A stretch of 64,000 bases of DNA from Gordonia crocea (GCF_009932435.1 NZ_BJOU01000001.1:2046001-2110000), one strand, 5' to 3'. Counted from the stretch's first letter, positions 12,911-25,400 are shown. Numbers and translations: made by a program. Notes: generated from the sequence alone by a model not told the origin.

Positions 12911-14926
12911 GTGAGTTCCTCCCGGGAGCCGGCCCCGACCGCCCCGGTCGCGCAGGTGCTCCCGATGCTCGGACTGGCGCATCTGGACCGGCCGTTCGAC
13001 TATCTGGTCGACGCGGCGCAGGACGCCGACGCGGTTCCCGGGGCCCGGTTGAGGGTCCGCTTCGCCGGGCGGCTGGTCGACGCCTTCCTCCTCGCGCGCC
13101 TCGAGTCCAGTGAGCACGACGGCAAGCTGGGGTGGATCGACCGGGTCGTGTCCCCGGAGCCGGTGCTGGCCCCGGAGATCGCCGTCCTGTGCCGGTCGGT
13201 CGCCGACCGTTATGCCGGGACGATGTCGGATGTGGTGCGCTTGGCGGTCCCGCCCCGACACGCCCGCACCGAGAAGGAGCCGCGACCGCCGGCGCGTACC
13301 GAGCCCTACCTCGACCCCGACCCGGAGTTACCGGCCTGGGGCGACTACCGCGGGGGCCGGGCATTCGCCAACGCCGTGCGCGAGGGCCGGGCGCCGCGGG
13401 CGGCGTGGCAGGCGCTTCCGGGTACGGATTGGCCGCAGCGGCTTGCCGAACTGATCGGCCACACCGTGGCGGCCGGGCGCGGGGTCATCGCGGTGGTGCC
13501 CGACCAGCGCGACCTCGACCGGTTGGCGCAGGCGTGCGAGCCACTGGGGGAGCGCTGCGTCACCTTGGCCGCCGGGCTCGGCCCGACGGCGCGCTACCGG
13601 CGGTGGCTGGCCGCGTTGCGCGGCACCGCCCAGGTGGTCCTGGGTACCCGCAGCGCGGTGTTCGCCCCGGTCCGCGACCTCGGTCTGGTCATCGTCTGGG
13701 ACGACGGCGATCCAAGCCTGGACGAGCCGCGTGCGCCCTATCCGCATCCGCGGGAGGTCGCGGTGCTGCGCAGTCACCAGCAGCAGTGCGGCCTGTTGAT
13801 CGGCGGCTATGCCCGCACGGCCGAGGCGCAGGCCCTCGTCGAGGCGGACTGGGCACATGATTTGGTGGCGGATCGGGCGACGGTGCGCCGTGCCGGGGCC
13901 AGGGTGCAGGCGCTTGCCGAGGAGAACCGGGCCGTCGGCAACGACCCGCTCGTGCGGTTGGCCCGGGTGCCAGAGTTCGCCTTCCGACTGGCGCGCGCCA
14001 GCCTCGACGCCGGACAACCGGTGCTGATCAGCGTGCCCCGACGCGGCTATCTGCCGTCGCTGGCCTGTGCCAAGTGCCGCACCCACGCCCGCTGTCGGCA
14101 CTGCCACGGGCCGCTGGCCATGGCGCCGGACCACTCGGTGTCGTGCCGTTGGTGCGGGCGCGCGGACCCCGCGCCTCGGTGTGCGGCCTGCGGTTCCACC
14201 GAGATCCGGGCGCGCACCATCGGCGCGGCCCGCACCGCGGAGGAACTGGGGCGGGCATTCCGCGGGGTGCCGGTGGTGACCAGCGATGGGGCGCGCCGCG
14301 TCGACCTCATCGCCGACGGGGCACGGCTGGTCGTCGCGACCCCCGGGGCCGAGCCGATCGTCGACGGCGCCGGGTATGGCACGGTCATCGCGGTCGACAC
14401 CTGGGCGCAACTGGACCGGGAGGACCTGCGCGCCGACGAGGACGCCGCCCGGCATTGGTTCGCCATCGCGGCCCTGGCCAGACCAGCCGTCGACGGCGGG
14501 AACGTCGTGCTGCTGGCCGACAACGATCTTCCCGTCGTGCAGGCGCTCGTGCGGTGGGACCCGGTTGGCTTCGCCGCCGACCAGCTTTCCGCCCGCGCCG
14601 AATTGGGCTTTCCGCCGGCGGTGACCATGGCAGCCGTCGATGGGACGCCGGGTGCGGTGCGGGCCTTCGTCGATGCCCTCGAACTCCCCGACGGCGCGAG
14701 CGTCTTGGGGCCGGTCCCGCTACCGCCCGGCGTGCGCGGCCCGGCGGGCGGGGAGCGCACCGACCGAGGCCGTTCCGTCGACGAGTACGAGCGGCTGCTG
14801 GTCCGGGTTGACCGGCGCCACGGGCGCGCGCTCGCCGCGGCGTTGACCGCGGCTCAAGCGCGCCGGGTCTCCGGAGGTGAGGCGGGCCCGCTGCGGGTCC
14901 AGGTCGATCCGTCGACGATCGGGTGA
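12911..14926 (+). CDS. priA: PriA-like primosome protein without helicase motifs
   Basis: A 671-residue homologue of the replication-restart protein PriA. It keeps the N-terminal DNA-binding part (VLPMLGLAHLDRPFDYLVD) and paired zinc cysteines around residues 385-425 (CAKCRTHARCRHC, CRWCG, CAACG). The Walker A position reads AAGRGVIAVVPDQ without the GKT lysine, and the DEAH box is replaced by WDDGDPSLDEP. This loss is a known trait of actinobacterial PriA. I infer a structural role rather than ATP-driven unwinding. The GTG start lies 33 bases after metK. Confidence 0.9.
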   Translation: MSSSREPAPTAPVAQVLPMLGLAHLDRPFDYLVDAAQDADAVPGARLRVRFAGRLVDAFLLARLESSEHDGKLGWIDRVVSPEPVLAPEIAVLCRSVADRYAGTMSDVVRLAVPPRHARTEKEPRPPARTEPYLDPDPELPAWGDYRGGRAFANAVREGRAPRAAWQALPGTDWPQRLAELIGHTVAAGRGVIAVVPDQRDLDRLAQACEPLGERCVTLAAGLGPTARYRRWLAALRGTAQVVLGTRSAVFAPVRDLGLVIVWDDGDPSLDEPRAPYPHPREVAVLRSHQQQCGLLIGGYARTAEAQALVEADWAHDLVADRATVRRAGARVQALAEENRAVGNDPLVRLARVPEFAFRLARASLDAGQPVLISVPRRGYLPSLACAKCRTHARCRHCHGPLAMAPDHSVSCRWCGRADPAPRCAACGSTEIRARTIGAARTAEELGRAFRGVPVVTSDGARRVDLIADGARLVVATPGAEPIVDGAGYGTVIAVDTWAQLDREDLRADEDAARHWFAIAALARPAVDGGNVVLLADNDLPVVQALVRWDPVGFAADQLSARAELGFPPAVTMAAVDGTPGAVRAFVDALELPDGASVLGPVPLPPGVRGPAGGERTDRGRSVDEYERLLVRVDRRHGRALAAALTAAQARRVSGGEAGPLRVQVDPSTIG

Positions 14927-14987
14927 TGACCGCGATCCCGCCGAAAGGCCACCCGATTCGGTAGTGGCGCAGGTCACACCGCGCTGG

Positions 14988-15007
14988 TAAACTGAACACC
15001 AGTTCGA
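14988..15007 (+). promoter_or_regulatory. Probable LexA (SOS) box overlapping a -10 of the DUF222 gene
   Basis: The sequence CTGAACACCAGTTCGA (14992-15007) matches the mycobacterial SOS box TCGAAC-N4-GTTCGA at 10 of 12 defined bases; only the first two differ. It overlaps the candidate -10 TAAACT (14988-14993), which is where a repressor would block transcription. It lies 37 bases upstream of the DUF222/HNH start. LexA control of 13E12-family genes is known in Mycobacterium tuberculosis. Confidence 0.6.
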
Positions 15008-15044
15008 ATAGATCGGGCTAGTCGCAGTTCACGGGGGTGATTTC

Positions 15045-16604
15045 ATGGTCGACGTCACACTCGGATCGGAGGAGTCACGGTTGCCAGGGTCCGGGTTGTC
15101 AGAGTCCGGGTTGTCGGAGTCGCCGTTGGAGTTGGCCAGGCTGATCGATGCGGCGGTGCAGAAGCTGTCGGCCGCGCCGCTGGGACTGATGACCGACGGC
15201 GACGTACTGGCCGCGGTGGAGTCGCTGGAGACGACCCGTCGGCGGATCGACGGTGTGGACGCGGCATTCTTCGTCGAGGTGAATGACCGCCAGGTCTTCC
15301 TGCGGACCGGACACGCCAAGCCGCGCGATTTCTACGCGCAGCATCTGCGGCTCGGTGCGACCGAAGCCAAGTTCCGGGAGCAGATCGCCGCGACGATCGG
15401 ACGGTTGACCGCTATGACGGGGGAGAAGTTGGCACCCAAGCGCGAACGACTCGCCGAGGCCGTGGCCGCCGGCGAGGTCGGTGGACATCATGTCCGCGAG
15501 GTGGAAAAGGTCCTCGACAAGATCCCCGGTGCCGTCACCACCGAGGACACCGAGCTGGCGGTGGCGATGCTCAGCACCGCGGCCCGAGAAGTGATGCCCG
15601 AGGAGATCGGGAAGCTGGGCCAGCGGATCTTGGCCCACCTCGATCCCGACGGAACGTTGACCGACGATGTCGATCGGCGCCGGCAGCGCGGCATCACCAT
15701 CGGCCGTCAAGACGCCCGGCTGATGTCGAAGATCTCTGGGTACCTGACCCCGGCGGTGCGCGCGAAGTTGGAAGTGTTGTTGGACAACTGGGCCAAGCCG
15801 GGGATGAACAACCCCGACGACGAAGACTCGCTGTCGGGGTCGGCGGCCCAATTGGGGACCCAGGACCGCGTCGTCGCGAGCGACGCGGCTGCCCGGGATC
15901 GGCGCACCCCGGCCCAGCGCAATCATGACGCGCTCGACAAAGGGTTGGACTGGTTGCTCGGGCGGGAAGCGTTCGGTTCGCCCGATCGGATTCCGGCGCA
16001 ATTGGTGATCACCGTCGATGAGGCAGATCTGGCACGGCGGGCCGGAGTCGGGCTCACCGCGACCGGAACCCTCATTCCCGTCGGCGACCTCGTCGCGGTG
16101 GCCGCCGACGCGGTGCCCTGGCTGGAGGTGTTCAAGAACTCGACCCGCCAGGTCCTCGACTTCGGCCGTGGAAAGCGGATTGCGACCCTGGCCCAGCGGT
16201 TGGCGTTGTTCGGCCGGGACCGTGGATGCACCCGGCCACTCTGCACCGAGCCGTTCTCCCGCACGCAGGCGCACCACGCCGCCGCCGACTGGGCCGACGG
16301 CGGGCAGACCGATCTCGGCGATCTTGCCGCGGCCTGCGGGGCCGACAACCGCAATGTCGGTGACCGGCCGGGTCAATGGCAAACGCGGCCACTGACCGCC
16401 GGACCGGACGCCGGGCGCACCGGCTGGCGCCTGACCGGCAGTGACGGGCCCTGGCGGACCAACCCCGTCCACGACCCCGTCCACTCGCTGGGGCACCGTG
16501 CTGAACCGGCCCAGGCCGCCACCGATTCGGACCCACCCGCGGAACAGGAGGATCCCGCGGCGTTGCCGAACACCGCGGCCTCTCGCCCGGCCGGTGCCGC
16601 CTAG
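15045..16604 (+). CDS. DUF222 / HNH endonuclease-like protein (13E12 family)
   Basis: A 519-residue protein with an N-terminal DUF222 domain (about residues 30-330) and a C-terminal HNH-like region with [19 protein letters not shown] and [12 protein letters not shown]. The final part reads [11 protein letters not shown], so the usual last histidine pair of the HNH motif is replaced by DN/N and nuclease activity is uncertain. Residues 13-27 derive from three near-identical 15-bp repeats. GGGGGTG at 15031-15037 supports ATG 15045. Function in the cell is not established. A probable LexA box lies upstream. Confidence 0.88.
   Translation: MVDVTLGSEESRLPGSGLSESGLSESPLELARLIDAAVQKLSAAPLGLMTDGDVLAAVESLETTRRRIDGVDAAFFVEVNDRQVFLRTGHAKPRDFYAQHLRLGATEAKFREQIAATIGRLTAMTGEKLAPKRERLAEAVAAGEVGGHHVREVEKVLDKIPGAVTTEDTELAVAMLSTAAREVMPEEIGKLGQRILAHLDPDGTLTDDVDRRRQRGITIGRQDARLMSKISGYLTPAVRAKLEVLLDNWAKPGMNNPDDEDSLSGSAAQLGTQDRVVASDAAARDRRTPAQRNHDALDKGLDWLLGREAFGSPDRIPAQLVITVDEADLARRAGVGLTATGTLIPVGDLVAVAADAVPWLEVFKNSTRQVLDFGRGKRIATLAQRLALFGRDRGCTRPLCTEPFSRTQAHHAAADWADGGQTDLGDLAAACGADNRNVGDRPGQWQTRPLTAGPDAGRTGWRLTGSDGPWRTNPVHDPVHSLGHRAEPAQAATDSDPPAEQEDPAALPNTAASRPAGAA
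15081..15125 (+). repeat. Three 15-bp tandem repeats in the DUF222 gene
   Basis: Units 15081-15095, 15096-15110 and 15111-15125 (TTGCCAGGGTCCGGG, TTGTCAGAGTCCGGG, TTGTCGGAGTCGCCG) keep the frame and encode [10 protein letters not shown] and LSESP. They lie in the variable N-terminal tail, so copy number may vary between strains without breaking the protein. Confidence 0.85.
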
Positions 16605-16607
16605 TAT
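16602..16607 (+). promoter_or_regulatory. -10 box for leaderless fmt transcript
   Basis: TAGTAT lies 7 bases before the fmt ATG and there is no ribosome binding site, so the mRNA probably starts at the start codon. The box overlaps the TAG stop of the DUF222 gene. Confidence 0.5.
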
Positions 16608-16614
16608 TGACCGA

Positions 16615-17586
16615 ATGCGCGTCCTCTTTGCCGGCACGCCCGCTGCCGCGGTGCCCTCGCTCAGTGCTCTGCACGAGTCACCCGACCACGAGGTCGTCGG
16701 GGTGCTGTCACGTCCCGATGCGGTCTCGGGCCGCGGCCGCAAGGTCAGCCGCAGCGAGGTGGCGCGGCGAGCCGACGAACTGGGCATCGAGGTATTCACC
16801 CCGGAGCGACTCGTCGAGGGCGGTCAGGTCGTTGCCGAGGTCCAGGAGCAGCTGGCGCGCTGGGCGCCGGACTGTGCCGCCGTGGTGGCATACGGCGCGC
16901 TGATCCCGCCGGCGCTGCTCGTCCTCCCGGCCCACGGCTGGATCAACCTGCACTTCTCGCTGCTGCCGGCGTGGCGCGGTGCCGGGCCGGTCCAGGCTGC
17001 TATCGCCGCCGGTGACACGGTGACCGGTGCGAGTACCTTCCAACTCGAGGCCGGTCTGGACACCGGACCGGTCTACGGCACCCTCACCACCGATATCGGG
17101 CCCACCGACACCAGCGGCGAGTTGTTGGGCCGCCTGGCCGATTCCGGCGCCCGACTGCTCGTGGCCACGCTCGACGGCATCGAGGCCGGGGAACTCGCCC
17201 CGGTTGCCCAACCCGAGCACGACGTGTCGTATGCGCCGAAGATCACCGTCGACGACGCCCGCATCGTCTGGGACCGCCCGGCGCACATCGTCGACCGGCT
17301 GATCCGCGCGCACACCCCGGATCCGGGAGCGTGGGCCCTCCTCGAGGCCGGCGGCGCACAGACCCGGCTGCGCGTCGGGCCGTTGCGCCGCAATGTCGCG
17401 GGCGAACCGGCGGCACCGGCGTCGCTGCGCCCGGGGGAGGTGGTGGCGGCGAAGAAGGCCGTTTACGTCGGCACCGCGGACGAGGTGGTCGCACTCACCT
17501 GGGTGATTCCACCGGGAAAGAAGCAGATGCCCGCCGCCGACTGGGCGCGGGGTGCGCGACTCGATGCAGAGACGGTGCTGCGATGA
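16615..17586 (+). CDS. fmt: Methionyl-tRNA formyltransferase
   Basis: Formylates initiator Met-tRNA using 10-formyltetrahydrofolate. It opens with [19 protein letters not shown]. The catalytic Asn/His lie in the stretch [20 protein letters not shown] near residue 108, followed by the [10 protein letters not shown] motif and a C-terminal OB-like tRNA-binding domain. Length 323 aa fits. The start is fixed by homology; a longer in-frame extension would lie inside the DUF222 gene. The end overlaps rsmB by ATGA. Confidence 0.96.
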   Translation: MRVLFAGTPAAAVPSLSALHESPDHEVVGVLSRPDAVSGRGRKVSRSEVARRADELGIEVFTPERLVEGGQVVAEVQEQLARWAPDCAAVVAYGALIPPALLVLPAHGWINLHFSLLPAWRGAGPVQAAIAAGDTVTGASTFQLEAGLDTGPVYGTLTTDIGPTDTSGELLGRLADSGARLLVATLDGIEAGELAPVAQPEHDVSYAPKITVDDARIVWDRPAHIVDRLIRAHTPDPGAWALLEAGGAQTRLRVGPLRRNVAGEPAAPASLRPGEVVAAKKAVYVGTADEVVALTWVIPPGKKQMPAADWARGARLDAETVLR

Positions 17587-18983
17587 ACGACCGCCGGTCG
17601 AACCGCAAGTTCCGCGACAAGCCCATCGACCAGGTGCGCACCACCGCGCTGGAGGTGCTGCGCGCAGTCCGGGAACGCGATGCGTACGCCAACCTGCTGC
17701 TGCCCTCGCTGTTGCGCGAGCGGCGCCTCGGCGGACGCGACGCCGCCCTGGCGACGGAACTGACCTACGGCACCGCACGGGCGCAGGGATTGCTCGACGC
17801 CGTGATCACCGACGCGGCCGGTCGGCCGGTCGGCGAGATCGACCCCAGACTGCTGGATGTCCTGCGGCTCGGCGCGTACCAGTTGTTGCGGACCCGCATC
17901 GAGCCGCATGCCGCCGTGTCGACCTCGGTGGACCTGGTCCGCGCCGAGGACGGCCAGGGGCCCGCCGGGTTCGTCAACGCCGTCCTGCGCAAGATCTCCC
18001 AGCGCGACGAACAGCTGTGGATCGACGATCTCGCGCCCTCGATCGTCGACGACCCGATCGGCCACCTGGCGTTCAGCTATGCGCATCCACGATGGATCGC
18101 CGAGGTCTTCGCGGAGGCGTTGGGCGGTTCGGTCGGCTCGCTGCAGGCGGCGCTGGCGGCCGACGACGCCCGTCCGCCGGTGCACCTCGTGGCCCGGCCG
18201 GGGCAGATCAGCGCGGCGGAACTCGCCCTGGTGTCCGGTGGCACCGAAGGCCGGTTGTCGCCCTACTGCGTGTATCTGCCCGGTGGCGATCCCGGCCGGC
18301 TCGAGGTGGTCCGCGAAGGATTGGCCGGCGTGCAGGACGAGGGCAGCCAGCTCGTCGCCCTCGCGCTGGCGAGGGCGACGCTCGACGGGCCCGACGAGGG
18401 CCGCTGGCTCGACCTGTGTGCCGGCCCGGGGGGCAAAGCGGCCCTGCTCGGCTCACTCGCCGAGATCGCCGGCGCCCACCTGGATGCGGTAGAGATCTCC
18501 GAGCACCGGGCGGACCTGATCCGCTCGGTCACCGCGGACCTCCCCGTCGAGGTCTACGTCGCCGACGGACGCGATCCGGGCTTGGCCCCCGGCTATGACC
18601 GCGTGCTGGTCGACGCGCCGTGCAGCGGCCTCGGCTCGCTGCGCCGCCGGCCCGAGGCCCGCTGGCGCCGCCGGCCCTCCGACGTCGACGAACTGCTGCC
18701 GTTGCAGCGGGATCTGCTCACCTCCGCGTTGGCGCTGGTGCGGCCGGGGGGAGCGGTCGTCTACTCGACGTGTTCCCCGCACCCGGCGGAGACGACCGGC
18801 GTGGTGGAAGCGGTTTGCGCGGCCACCGGTGCCGAATTCGTGGACGCACGCGGATTCGTCCAGACCGAGGGACTGGACTTCCCGGCCCTCGGACCGGGTC
18901 CGCATGTCCAGCTGTGGCCGCACCTGCACGGCACCGATGCGATGTTCCTCGCGGTCCTGCGCCGCCCCGCCCAGCTGTCATAG
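17583..18983 (+). CDS. rsmB: 16S rRNA (cytosine-5) methyltransferase RsmB/Sun family
   Basis: A 466-residue SAM-dependent rRNA methyltransferase. The N-terminal NusB-like RNA-binding domain (residues 1-160) is followed by a Rossmann methyltransferase domain. It has SAM motif [14 protein letters not shown] near 276, catalytic motif [15 protein letters not shown] near 341 and [11 protein letters not shown] near 394, each with a conserved Cys. The ATG overlaps the fmt stop, so the two translation-related genes are coupled. Mycobacterial homologues are called Fmu. Confidence 0.94.
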   Translation: MNDRRSNRKFRDKPIDQVRTTALEVLRAVRERDAYANLLLPSLLRERRLGGRDAALATELTYGTARAQGLLDAVITDAAGRPVGEIDPRLLDVLRLGAYQLLRTRIEPHAAVSTSVDLVRAEDGQGPAGFVNAVLRKISQRDEQLWIDDLAPSIVDDPIGHLAFSYAHPRWIAEVFAEALGGSVGSLQAALAADDARPPVHLVARPGQISAAELALVSGGTEGRLSPYCVYLPGGDPGRLEVVREGLAGVQDEGSQLVALALARATLDGPDEGRWLDLCAGPGGKAALLGSLAEIAGAHLDAVEISEHRADLIRSVTADLPVEVYVADGRDPGLAPGYDRVLVDAPCSGLGSLRRRPEARWRRRPSDVDELLPLQRDLLTSALALVRPGGAVVYSTCSPHPAETTGVVEAVCAATGAEFVDARGFVQTEGLDFPALGPGPHVQLWPHLHGTDAMFLAVLRRPAQLS

Positions 18984-18986
18984 GCC

Positions 18987-18992
18987 TAGCCT
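18987..18992 (+). promoter_or_regulatory. -10 box for leaderless adh transcript
   Basis: TAGCCT lies 6 bases before ATG 18999 and only 4 bases after the rsmB stop. No ribosome binding site is visible, so a separate leaderless mRNA is likely. Confidence 0.45.
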
Positions 18993-18998
18993 GGACCC

Positions 18999-20021
18999 AT
19001 GCGCGCATGGGTAGTCGGTGAACCCGGGCCGATCGACGCCGGTCCCGTCGAATTGGTCGACAAGCCGATGCCCGCCCCGGCACCCGACGAACTGTTGGTG
19101 CGGGTCCGCGCCTGCGGGGTGTGTCGCACCGACCTGCACGTCGCCGAAGGCGATCTGCCCGTCCACCGTCCATCGGTGACTCCCGGCCACGAGGTGGTCG
19201 GCGAGGTGGTGGGAACCGGCTCTCTGGTGGTCGGATTCTCGCTGGGGGATCGGGTCGGGATCGCCTGGCTCCACCGGACCGACGGGACGTGCCGCTACTG
19301 CCGCGGGGGCGCGGAGAACCTCTGCCCGCACTCCACGTACACCGGGTGGGACGTCGACGGCGGATACGCCGAGTTCGCCACCGTGGTGGCGGACTACGCC
19401 TACCGGCTGCCGGACGCGCTCGACGATGTGGCCGCCGCGCCCCTGCTCTGTGCCGGGATCATCGGCTACCGCGCACTCAAACGCACGTCGCTGCTGGACG
19501 GTCCGGCACCGGCCGACCATCCGAAGCGCCTCGGGCTCTACGGATTCGGGGGCAGCGCCCACCTGTGCGCGCAGTTGGCCATCGCCCTGGGGATCGAAGT
19601 CCACGTCCTCACCCGCGGGGAACAGTCGCGTCGACTGGCTCTCGATCTCGGGGCGGCCTCGGTCGGCGATGCCCGCGACGCGCCGCCGGTGGCCCTCGAT
19701 GCCGCCATCACCTTCGCCCCGGTCGGCGACCTCGTGCCGATCGCGATGCGGGCACTCGACCGCGGCGGTGTGCTGTCGATCGCGGGGATCCACCTCAGCG
19801 ACATTCCGCCGATGGACTACGAGCACGAATTGTTCTACGAGAAGGAGATCCGCTCGGTCACCGCGAACACCCGTGCCGACGGGCGGGAGTTCTTGGAGCT
19901 GGCAGTCCGCCACGGGATCCGGGCCACCACCCATCGCTATCGGCTCTGTGAAGCCGACCGCGCGCTGCGCGATTTGAAGGCCGGCCGGTTCGACGGCGCG
20001 GCCGTCCTGGTGCCCGACTGA
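18999..20021 (+). CDS. Zinc-dependent alcohol dehydrogenase
   Basis: A medium-chain dehydrogenase of 340 aa. Catalytic zinc ligands are in [15 protein letters not shown] (about residue 46) and [11 protein letters not shown]. The structural zinc lobe reads [16 protein letters not shown], in which the first of the four usual cysteines appears to be Asp; other ADHs tolerate an acidic ligand there. The NAD-binding glycines are in [10 protein letters not shown]. The substrate is unknown. It sits between rsmB and rpe and is not obviously part of either pathway. Confidence 0.88.
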   Translation: MRAWVVGEPGPIDAGPVELVDKPMPAPAPDELLVRVRACGVCRTDLHVAEGDLPVHRPSVTPGHEVVGEVVGTGSLVVGFSLGDRVGIAWLHRTDGTCRYCRGGAENLCPHSTYTGWDVDGGYAEFATVVADYAYRLPDALDDVAAAPLLCAGIIGYRALKRTSLLDGPAPADHPKRLGLYGFGGSAHLCAQLAIALGIEVHVLTRGEQSRRLALDLGAASVGDARDAPPVALDAAITFAPVGDLVPIAMRALDRGGVLSIAGIHLSDIPPMDYEHELFYEKEIRSVTANTRADGREFLELAVRHGIRATTHRYRLCEADRALRDLKAGRFDGAAVLVPD

Positions 20022-20063
20022 TCGGTCGCGGTCCCGGTGCCGTGAAACCGCGCCTGCGACACA

Positions 20064-20069
20064 TACAAT
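20064..20069 (+). promoter_or_regulatory. -10 box for leaderless rpe transcript
   Basis: TACAAT lies 7 bases before ATG 20077, with no Shine-Dalgarno sequence between. This favours ATG 20077 as the rpe start over GTG 20071. Confidence 0.5.
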
Positions 20070-20076
20070 CGTGGCC

Positions 20077-20769
20077 ATGTGCCGACCCAGCGCCCCGATG
20101 ATCGCTCCGTCCATCCTTTCGGCCGATTTCGCCAATCTGGCGGCCGAGACGCGTGCCGTCGAGGGCTCCGACTGGTTGCACGTCGACGTGATGGACGCCC
20201 ACTTCGTGCCGAACCTGACCCTGGGCCTGCCCGTGGTGGAGAGCCTCCTCAAGGCCACCGACATCCCGATGGACTGCCATCTGATGATCGAGGACCCGCG
20301 GCGCTGGGCACCCCCGTACGCCGAAGCCGGTGCGTACAACGTCACTTTTCACGCCGAGGCCACCGATGATCCGCGCGCGGTTGCCCGCGACATCCGCGCC
20401 GCCGGGGCGAAGGCCGGCCTGGCGATCAAGCCGGGCACCGACCTGACGCCCTACCTGGAGATCCTCCGCGACGTCGACACCCTGCTGGTGATGAGCGTCG
20501 AACCCGGCTTCGGCGGCCAGCGGTTCATCCCCGAGGTGCTGTCCAAGGTCCGTACCGTGCGCAACCTCGTCGACGCCGGTGAGCTGAGCGTCCTCGTGGA
20601 GATCGACGGGGGGATCAACGCCGACACGATCGAAGAAGCCGCCGAGGCCGGCGTGGACTGCTTCGTCGCCGGCTCCGCGGTGTACAGCGCCGACGATCCC
20701 GGTCGGGCGGTCGCCGCACTGCGGGCACAGGCCGCCGCGTTCTGGCCGACGGCGGTCGAAGCCGAGTAG
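20077..20769 (+). CDS. rpe: Ribulose-phosphate 3-epimerase
   Basis: Interconverts ribulose-5-phosphate and xylulose-5-phosphate. A TIM barrel of about 230 aa with [13 protein letters not shown] at the start, [15 protein letters not shown] (metal and catalytic Asp), [21 protein letters not shown] and [10 protein letters not shown] 20077 is chosen from the -10 position; GTG 20071 would add two residues. It precedes ribD after 9 bases, so the riboflavin gene may share its transcript; the epimerase also supplies ribulose-5-phosphate, the precursor used by RibBA. Confidence 0.95.
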   Translation: MCRPSAPMIAPSILSADFANLAAETRAVEGSDWLHVDVMDAHFVPNLTLGLPVVESLLKATDIPMDCHLMIEDPRRWAPPYAEAGAYNVTFHAEATDDPRAVARDIRAAGAKAGLAIKPGTDLTPYLEILRDVDTLLVMSVEPGFGGQRFIPEVLSKVRTVRNLVDAGELSVLVEIDGGINADTIEEAAEAGVDCFVAGSAVYSADDPGRAVAALRAQAAAFWPTAVEAE

Positions 20770-20778
20770 GGCCGCACC

Positions 20779-21801
20779 ATGGTCGCCGACGCGGTACTAC
20801 TCGACGCGATGTCGCGCGCGATTGCGGAGTCGCGGTCCGCGGCGGGCGTCTCCTCGCCGAATCCGCCGGTGGGCGCGGTGATCATCGGCGAGCGGGGCGA
20901 CGTGATCGCCGTCGGGAGCACCCGCCCGCCCGGCGGCCCCCACGCGGAGGTCGTGGCACTCGAGGCGGCCGGCGAAGCCGCGCGCGGCGCCACCGCCGTC
21001 GTCACGCTGGAACCGTGCAACCACACCGGGCGCACCGGACCCTGCGCCCGGGCACTCATCGACGCCGGCGTGGCCCGCGTGGTTTATGCGGTCGCCGACC
21101 CCAACCCGGCGGCCGCCGGTGGTGCCGACACCCTGCGCGAGGCGGGGATCGAGGTGGTCTCCGGGGTCGGCGCCGCTGACGTCGTGGACGGGCCGCTGCG
21201 GGGTTGGCTGCACCGGCAGCGCACCGGCCGCCCGCTGGTCATCGCCAAGATCGCCGCCACCGTCGACGGCCGTGTCGCGGCGACCGACGGCACCAGCCAA
21301 TGGATCACCGGGGACGCCGCACGGGAAGACGCCCACCTGGTCCGATCCGGACTAGACGCGATCATCGTCGGCACCGGCACGGTCCTCGCCGACGATCCGT
21401 CGCTGACCGCCCGGGACCCCGACGGCGTCCTGCGCCCGCACCAGCCGATCCGCGTGGTGATGGGCCACCGGGACATCCCCGGTTCGGCCCGGATCCGCGA
21501 CGACTCGGCGCCCACCAGGTTCATCGACTCGCATGACCCGGCCGCCGTCCTCGCGGCGCTGCCCGACGCCCTCGTCGTCCTCGTCGAAGGCGGTCCGTCG
21601 ATCCTCGGTGCCTTCTTCGCCGCCGACCTGGTCGATGAGGTGCACGCCTACCTCGCGCCGGTCATCCTCGGTGCCGGTGCGAATGCCGTGGCGGACCTCG
21701 GAGTCTCGACGCTGGCGCAGGCGCACCGGTTCGCCACCGTCGCCGTCACACGGCTCGGTGACGATGTGCGCCTGACCCTGCGTCGGGGGAGTACGGCCTA
21801 G
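20779..21801 (+). CDS. ribD: Bifunctional riboflavin deaminase/reductase
   Basis: Second and third steps from GTP to lumazine. The N-terminal deaminase has the zinc motif PHAEVVAL (residue 54) and TLEPCNHTGRTGPC (residue 76). The C-terminal reductase (from about 150) has KIAATVDGRVAATDGTSQWI and ends with the VEGGPSILGAFF region. Length 340 aa is typical. It lies 9 bases after rpe and upstream of the FMN riboswitch, so the riboswitch does not control it in cis. Confidence 0.95.
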   Translation: MVADAVLLDAMSRAIAESRSAAGVSSPNPPVGAVIIGERGDVIAVGSTRPPGGPHAEVVALEAAGEAARGATAVVTLEPCNHTGRTGPCARALIDAGVARVVYAVADPNPAAAGGADTLREAGIEVVSGVGAADVVDGPLRGWLHRQRTGRPLVIAKIAATVDGRVAATDGTSQWITGDAAREDAHLVRSGLDAIIVGTGTVLADDPSLTARDPDGVLRPHQPIRVVMGHRDIPGSARIRDDSAPTRFIDSHDPAAVLAALPDALVVLVEGGPSILGAFFAADLVDEVHAYLAPVILGAGANAVADLGVSTLAQAHRFATVAVTRLGDDVRLTLRRGSTA

Positions 21802-22052
21802 TCGCGGCCGTTGCCCCGTTTCACGAAGAGCCCGATGAGCAGGCCGAGCACGGCGGCGACCGTCAGGGCGAGCCACAGCGCGATATCCACGGTGAAGAAG
21901 AGGAAGTTCACCCGCGCGGTCGAGCGGTTCAGGGCGATGAAGGTGATGGCGATGATCGTCACAGCCAAGGGAAACCAGTGTTTGCGCAGCAGGTTGAGGG
22001 CGGACTGTCCGAAGCTGTTGTTCTTCGCAGGTGTCGTCATGCCGCTCAGCAT
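21798..22052 (-). CDS. Small two-helix membrane protein (LapA-like)
   Basis: 84 aa, with two membrane segments (about residues 27-44 and 54-77) separated by a short NRSTARVNFLFF loop, and a positively charged end VKRGNGRD. This is the layout of the LapA/DUF1049 family. The gene is convergent with ribD and their stops overlap by 4 bases. ATG 22040 would remove the first four residues and neither start has a clear ribosome binding site. Function unknown. Confidence 0.7.
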   Translation of the reverse strand: MLSGMTTPAKNNSFGQSALNLLRKHWFPLAVTIIAITFIALNRSTARVNFLFFTVDIALWLALTVAAVLGLLIGLFVKRGNGRD

Positions 22053-22161
22053 CGCACAGCCCTAGCGCACCGAGCGGGCGGATCGGAAGTCCAGATCCGG
22101 TTAGATCCAACGTGGTCGCGGCTTCGAACCGACGCCCGATGCGTGCTACTTTCGTAAGAGA

Positions 22162-22302
22162 GTTCTCGGGGCAGGGTGAGATTCCCTACCGGCGGTGATA
22201 CCGATTCTTTCGGTCGAGCCCGCGAGCGCCCGCCACAGCAGCGGGGTCAGCAGATCCGGTGTGATTCCGGAGCCGACGGTCATAGTCCGGATGTGAGAGA
22301 AC
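22162..22302 (+). ncRNA. FMN riboswitch (RFN element) before ribE
   Basis: All conserved blocks are present in order: AGGGTGAGATTCCCTACCGG, GCCCGCGAGC, GGTCAGCAGATCCGGTG, GATTCCGGAGCCGACGG and TCATAGTCCGGAT. The closing helix P1 pairs GTTCTC (22162-22167) with GAGAAC (22297-22302). It senses FMN and lowers expression of the downstream rib genes. ribD lies upstream and escapes this control. The region from 22053 to 22161 holds no gene. Confidence 0.96.
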
Positions 22303-22434
22303 CCGCGGCACCGTGCTTTGCACGGGCCGCCGTCGGCGCCCTCGCGCCCCTGCCCCAAACGACTCTGCGCGCAATGCGTGTGCCGAACACTCGGCGCGCC
22401 ACGCGGGCACGACGGGAGTAGGAGAGGAGTCGAC
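22303..22434 (+). promoter_or_regulatory. Expression platform of the FMN riboswitch
   Basis: This GC-rich stretch between the aptamer and ribE holds a perfect hairpin, CCGTGC (22311-22316), TTT, GCACGG (22320-22325), with no T-run. It ends in a purine-rich site AGGAGAGGAG (22420-22429) just before the ribE GTG. The absence of a U-tract suggests translational rather than transcriptional control; this is inference. Confidence 0.5.
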
Positions 22435-23047
22435 GTGTTCACCGGAATCGTCGAAGAGCGCGGCACGATCACCGCGAAGGACGAGCTGGCCGAAGCCGCA
22501 CGGCTGACGGTCCGCGGGCCGACGGTCACCAGCGACGCCGCATTCGGCGATTCGATCGCCGTCAACGGGGTCTGCTTGACCGTCACCGAGTTGACCGACG
22601 ACGGCGGGTTCACCGTCGACGTGATGGCCGAGACGCTGCGCCGCAGCTCGTTGGCCGATCTCGGCGTAGGGGCAACGGTCAACCTCGAGCGGGCGATGCG
22701 CGCCGATGGGCGCTTCGGCGGACACATCGTGCAGGGCCACGTCGACGGCGTCGGCACGATCGCCGCGATTTCCCCGACCCCGAACTGGACCGTCATCCGC
22801 ATCGTGCTGCCGCCGGCGTTGAGCCGGTACGTCGTGGAAAAGGGGTCGATCACCGTCGACGGGGTGTCGTTGACGGTCTCGGGCGTCGGGCACGACGACG
22901 GCGGGTCGTGGTTCGAGATCTCCCTCATCCCGACGACCCTCGAGCACACCAACCTGGGGCAGGCGCAGGTCGGCAACCCGGTGAACCTGGAGGCCGACGT
23001 GATCGCGAAATACGTGGAGCGGCTGACCGCGGCAGGAGGCAAGGACA

Positions 23048-23055
<8 letters not shown>
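22435..23055 (+). CDS. ribE: Riboflavin synthase alpha chain
   Basis: Dismutates two lumazines to riboflavin. It is 206 aa made of two repeated lumazine-binding barrels: [12 protein letters not shown] and AVNGVCLTV in the first, [20 protein letters not shown] and [10 protein letters not shown] in the second. GTG 22435 follows a very strong AGGAGAGGAG. The gene is the first downstream of the riboswitch and overlaps ribBA by 8 bases. Confidence 0.96.
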
Positions 23056-25400
<2,345 letters not shown>

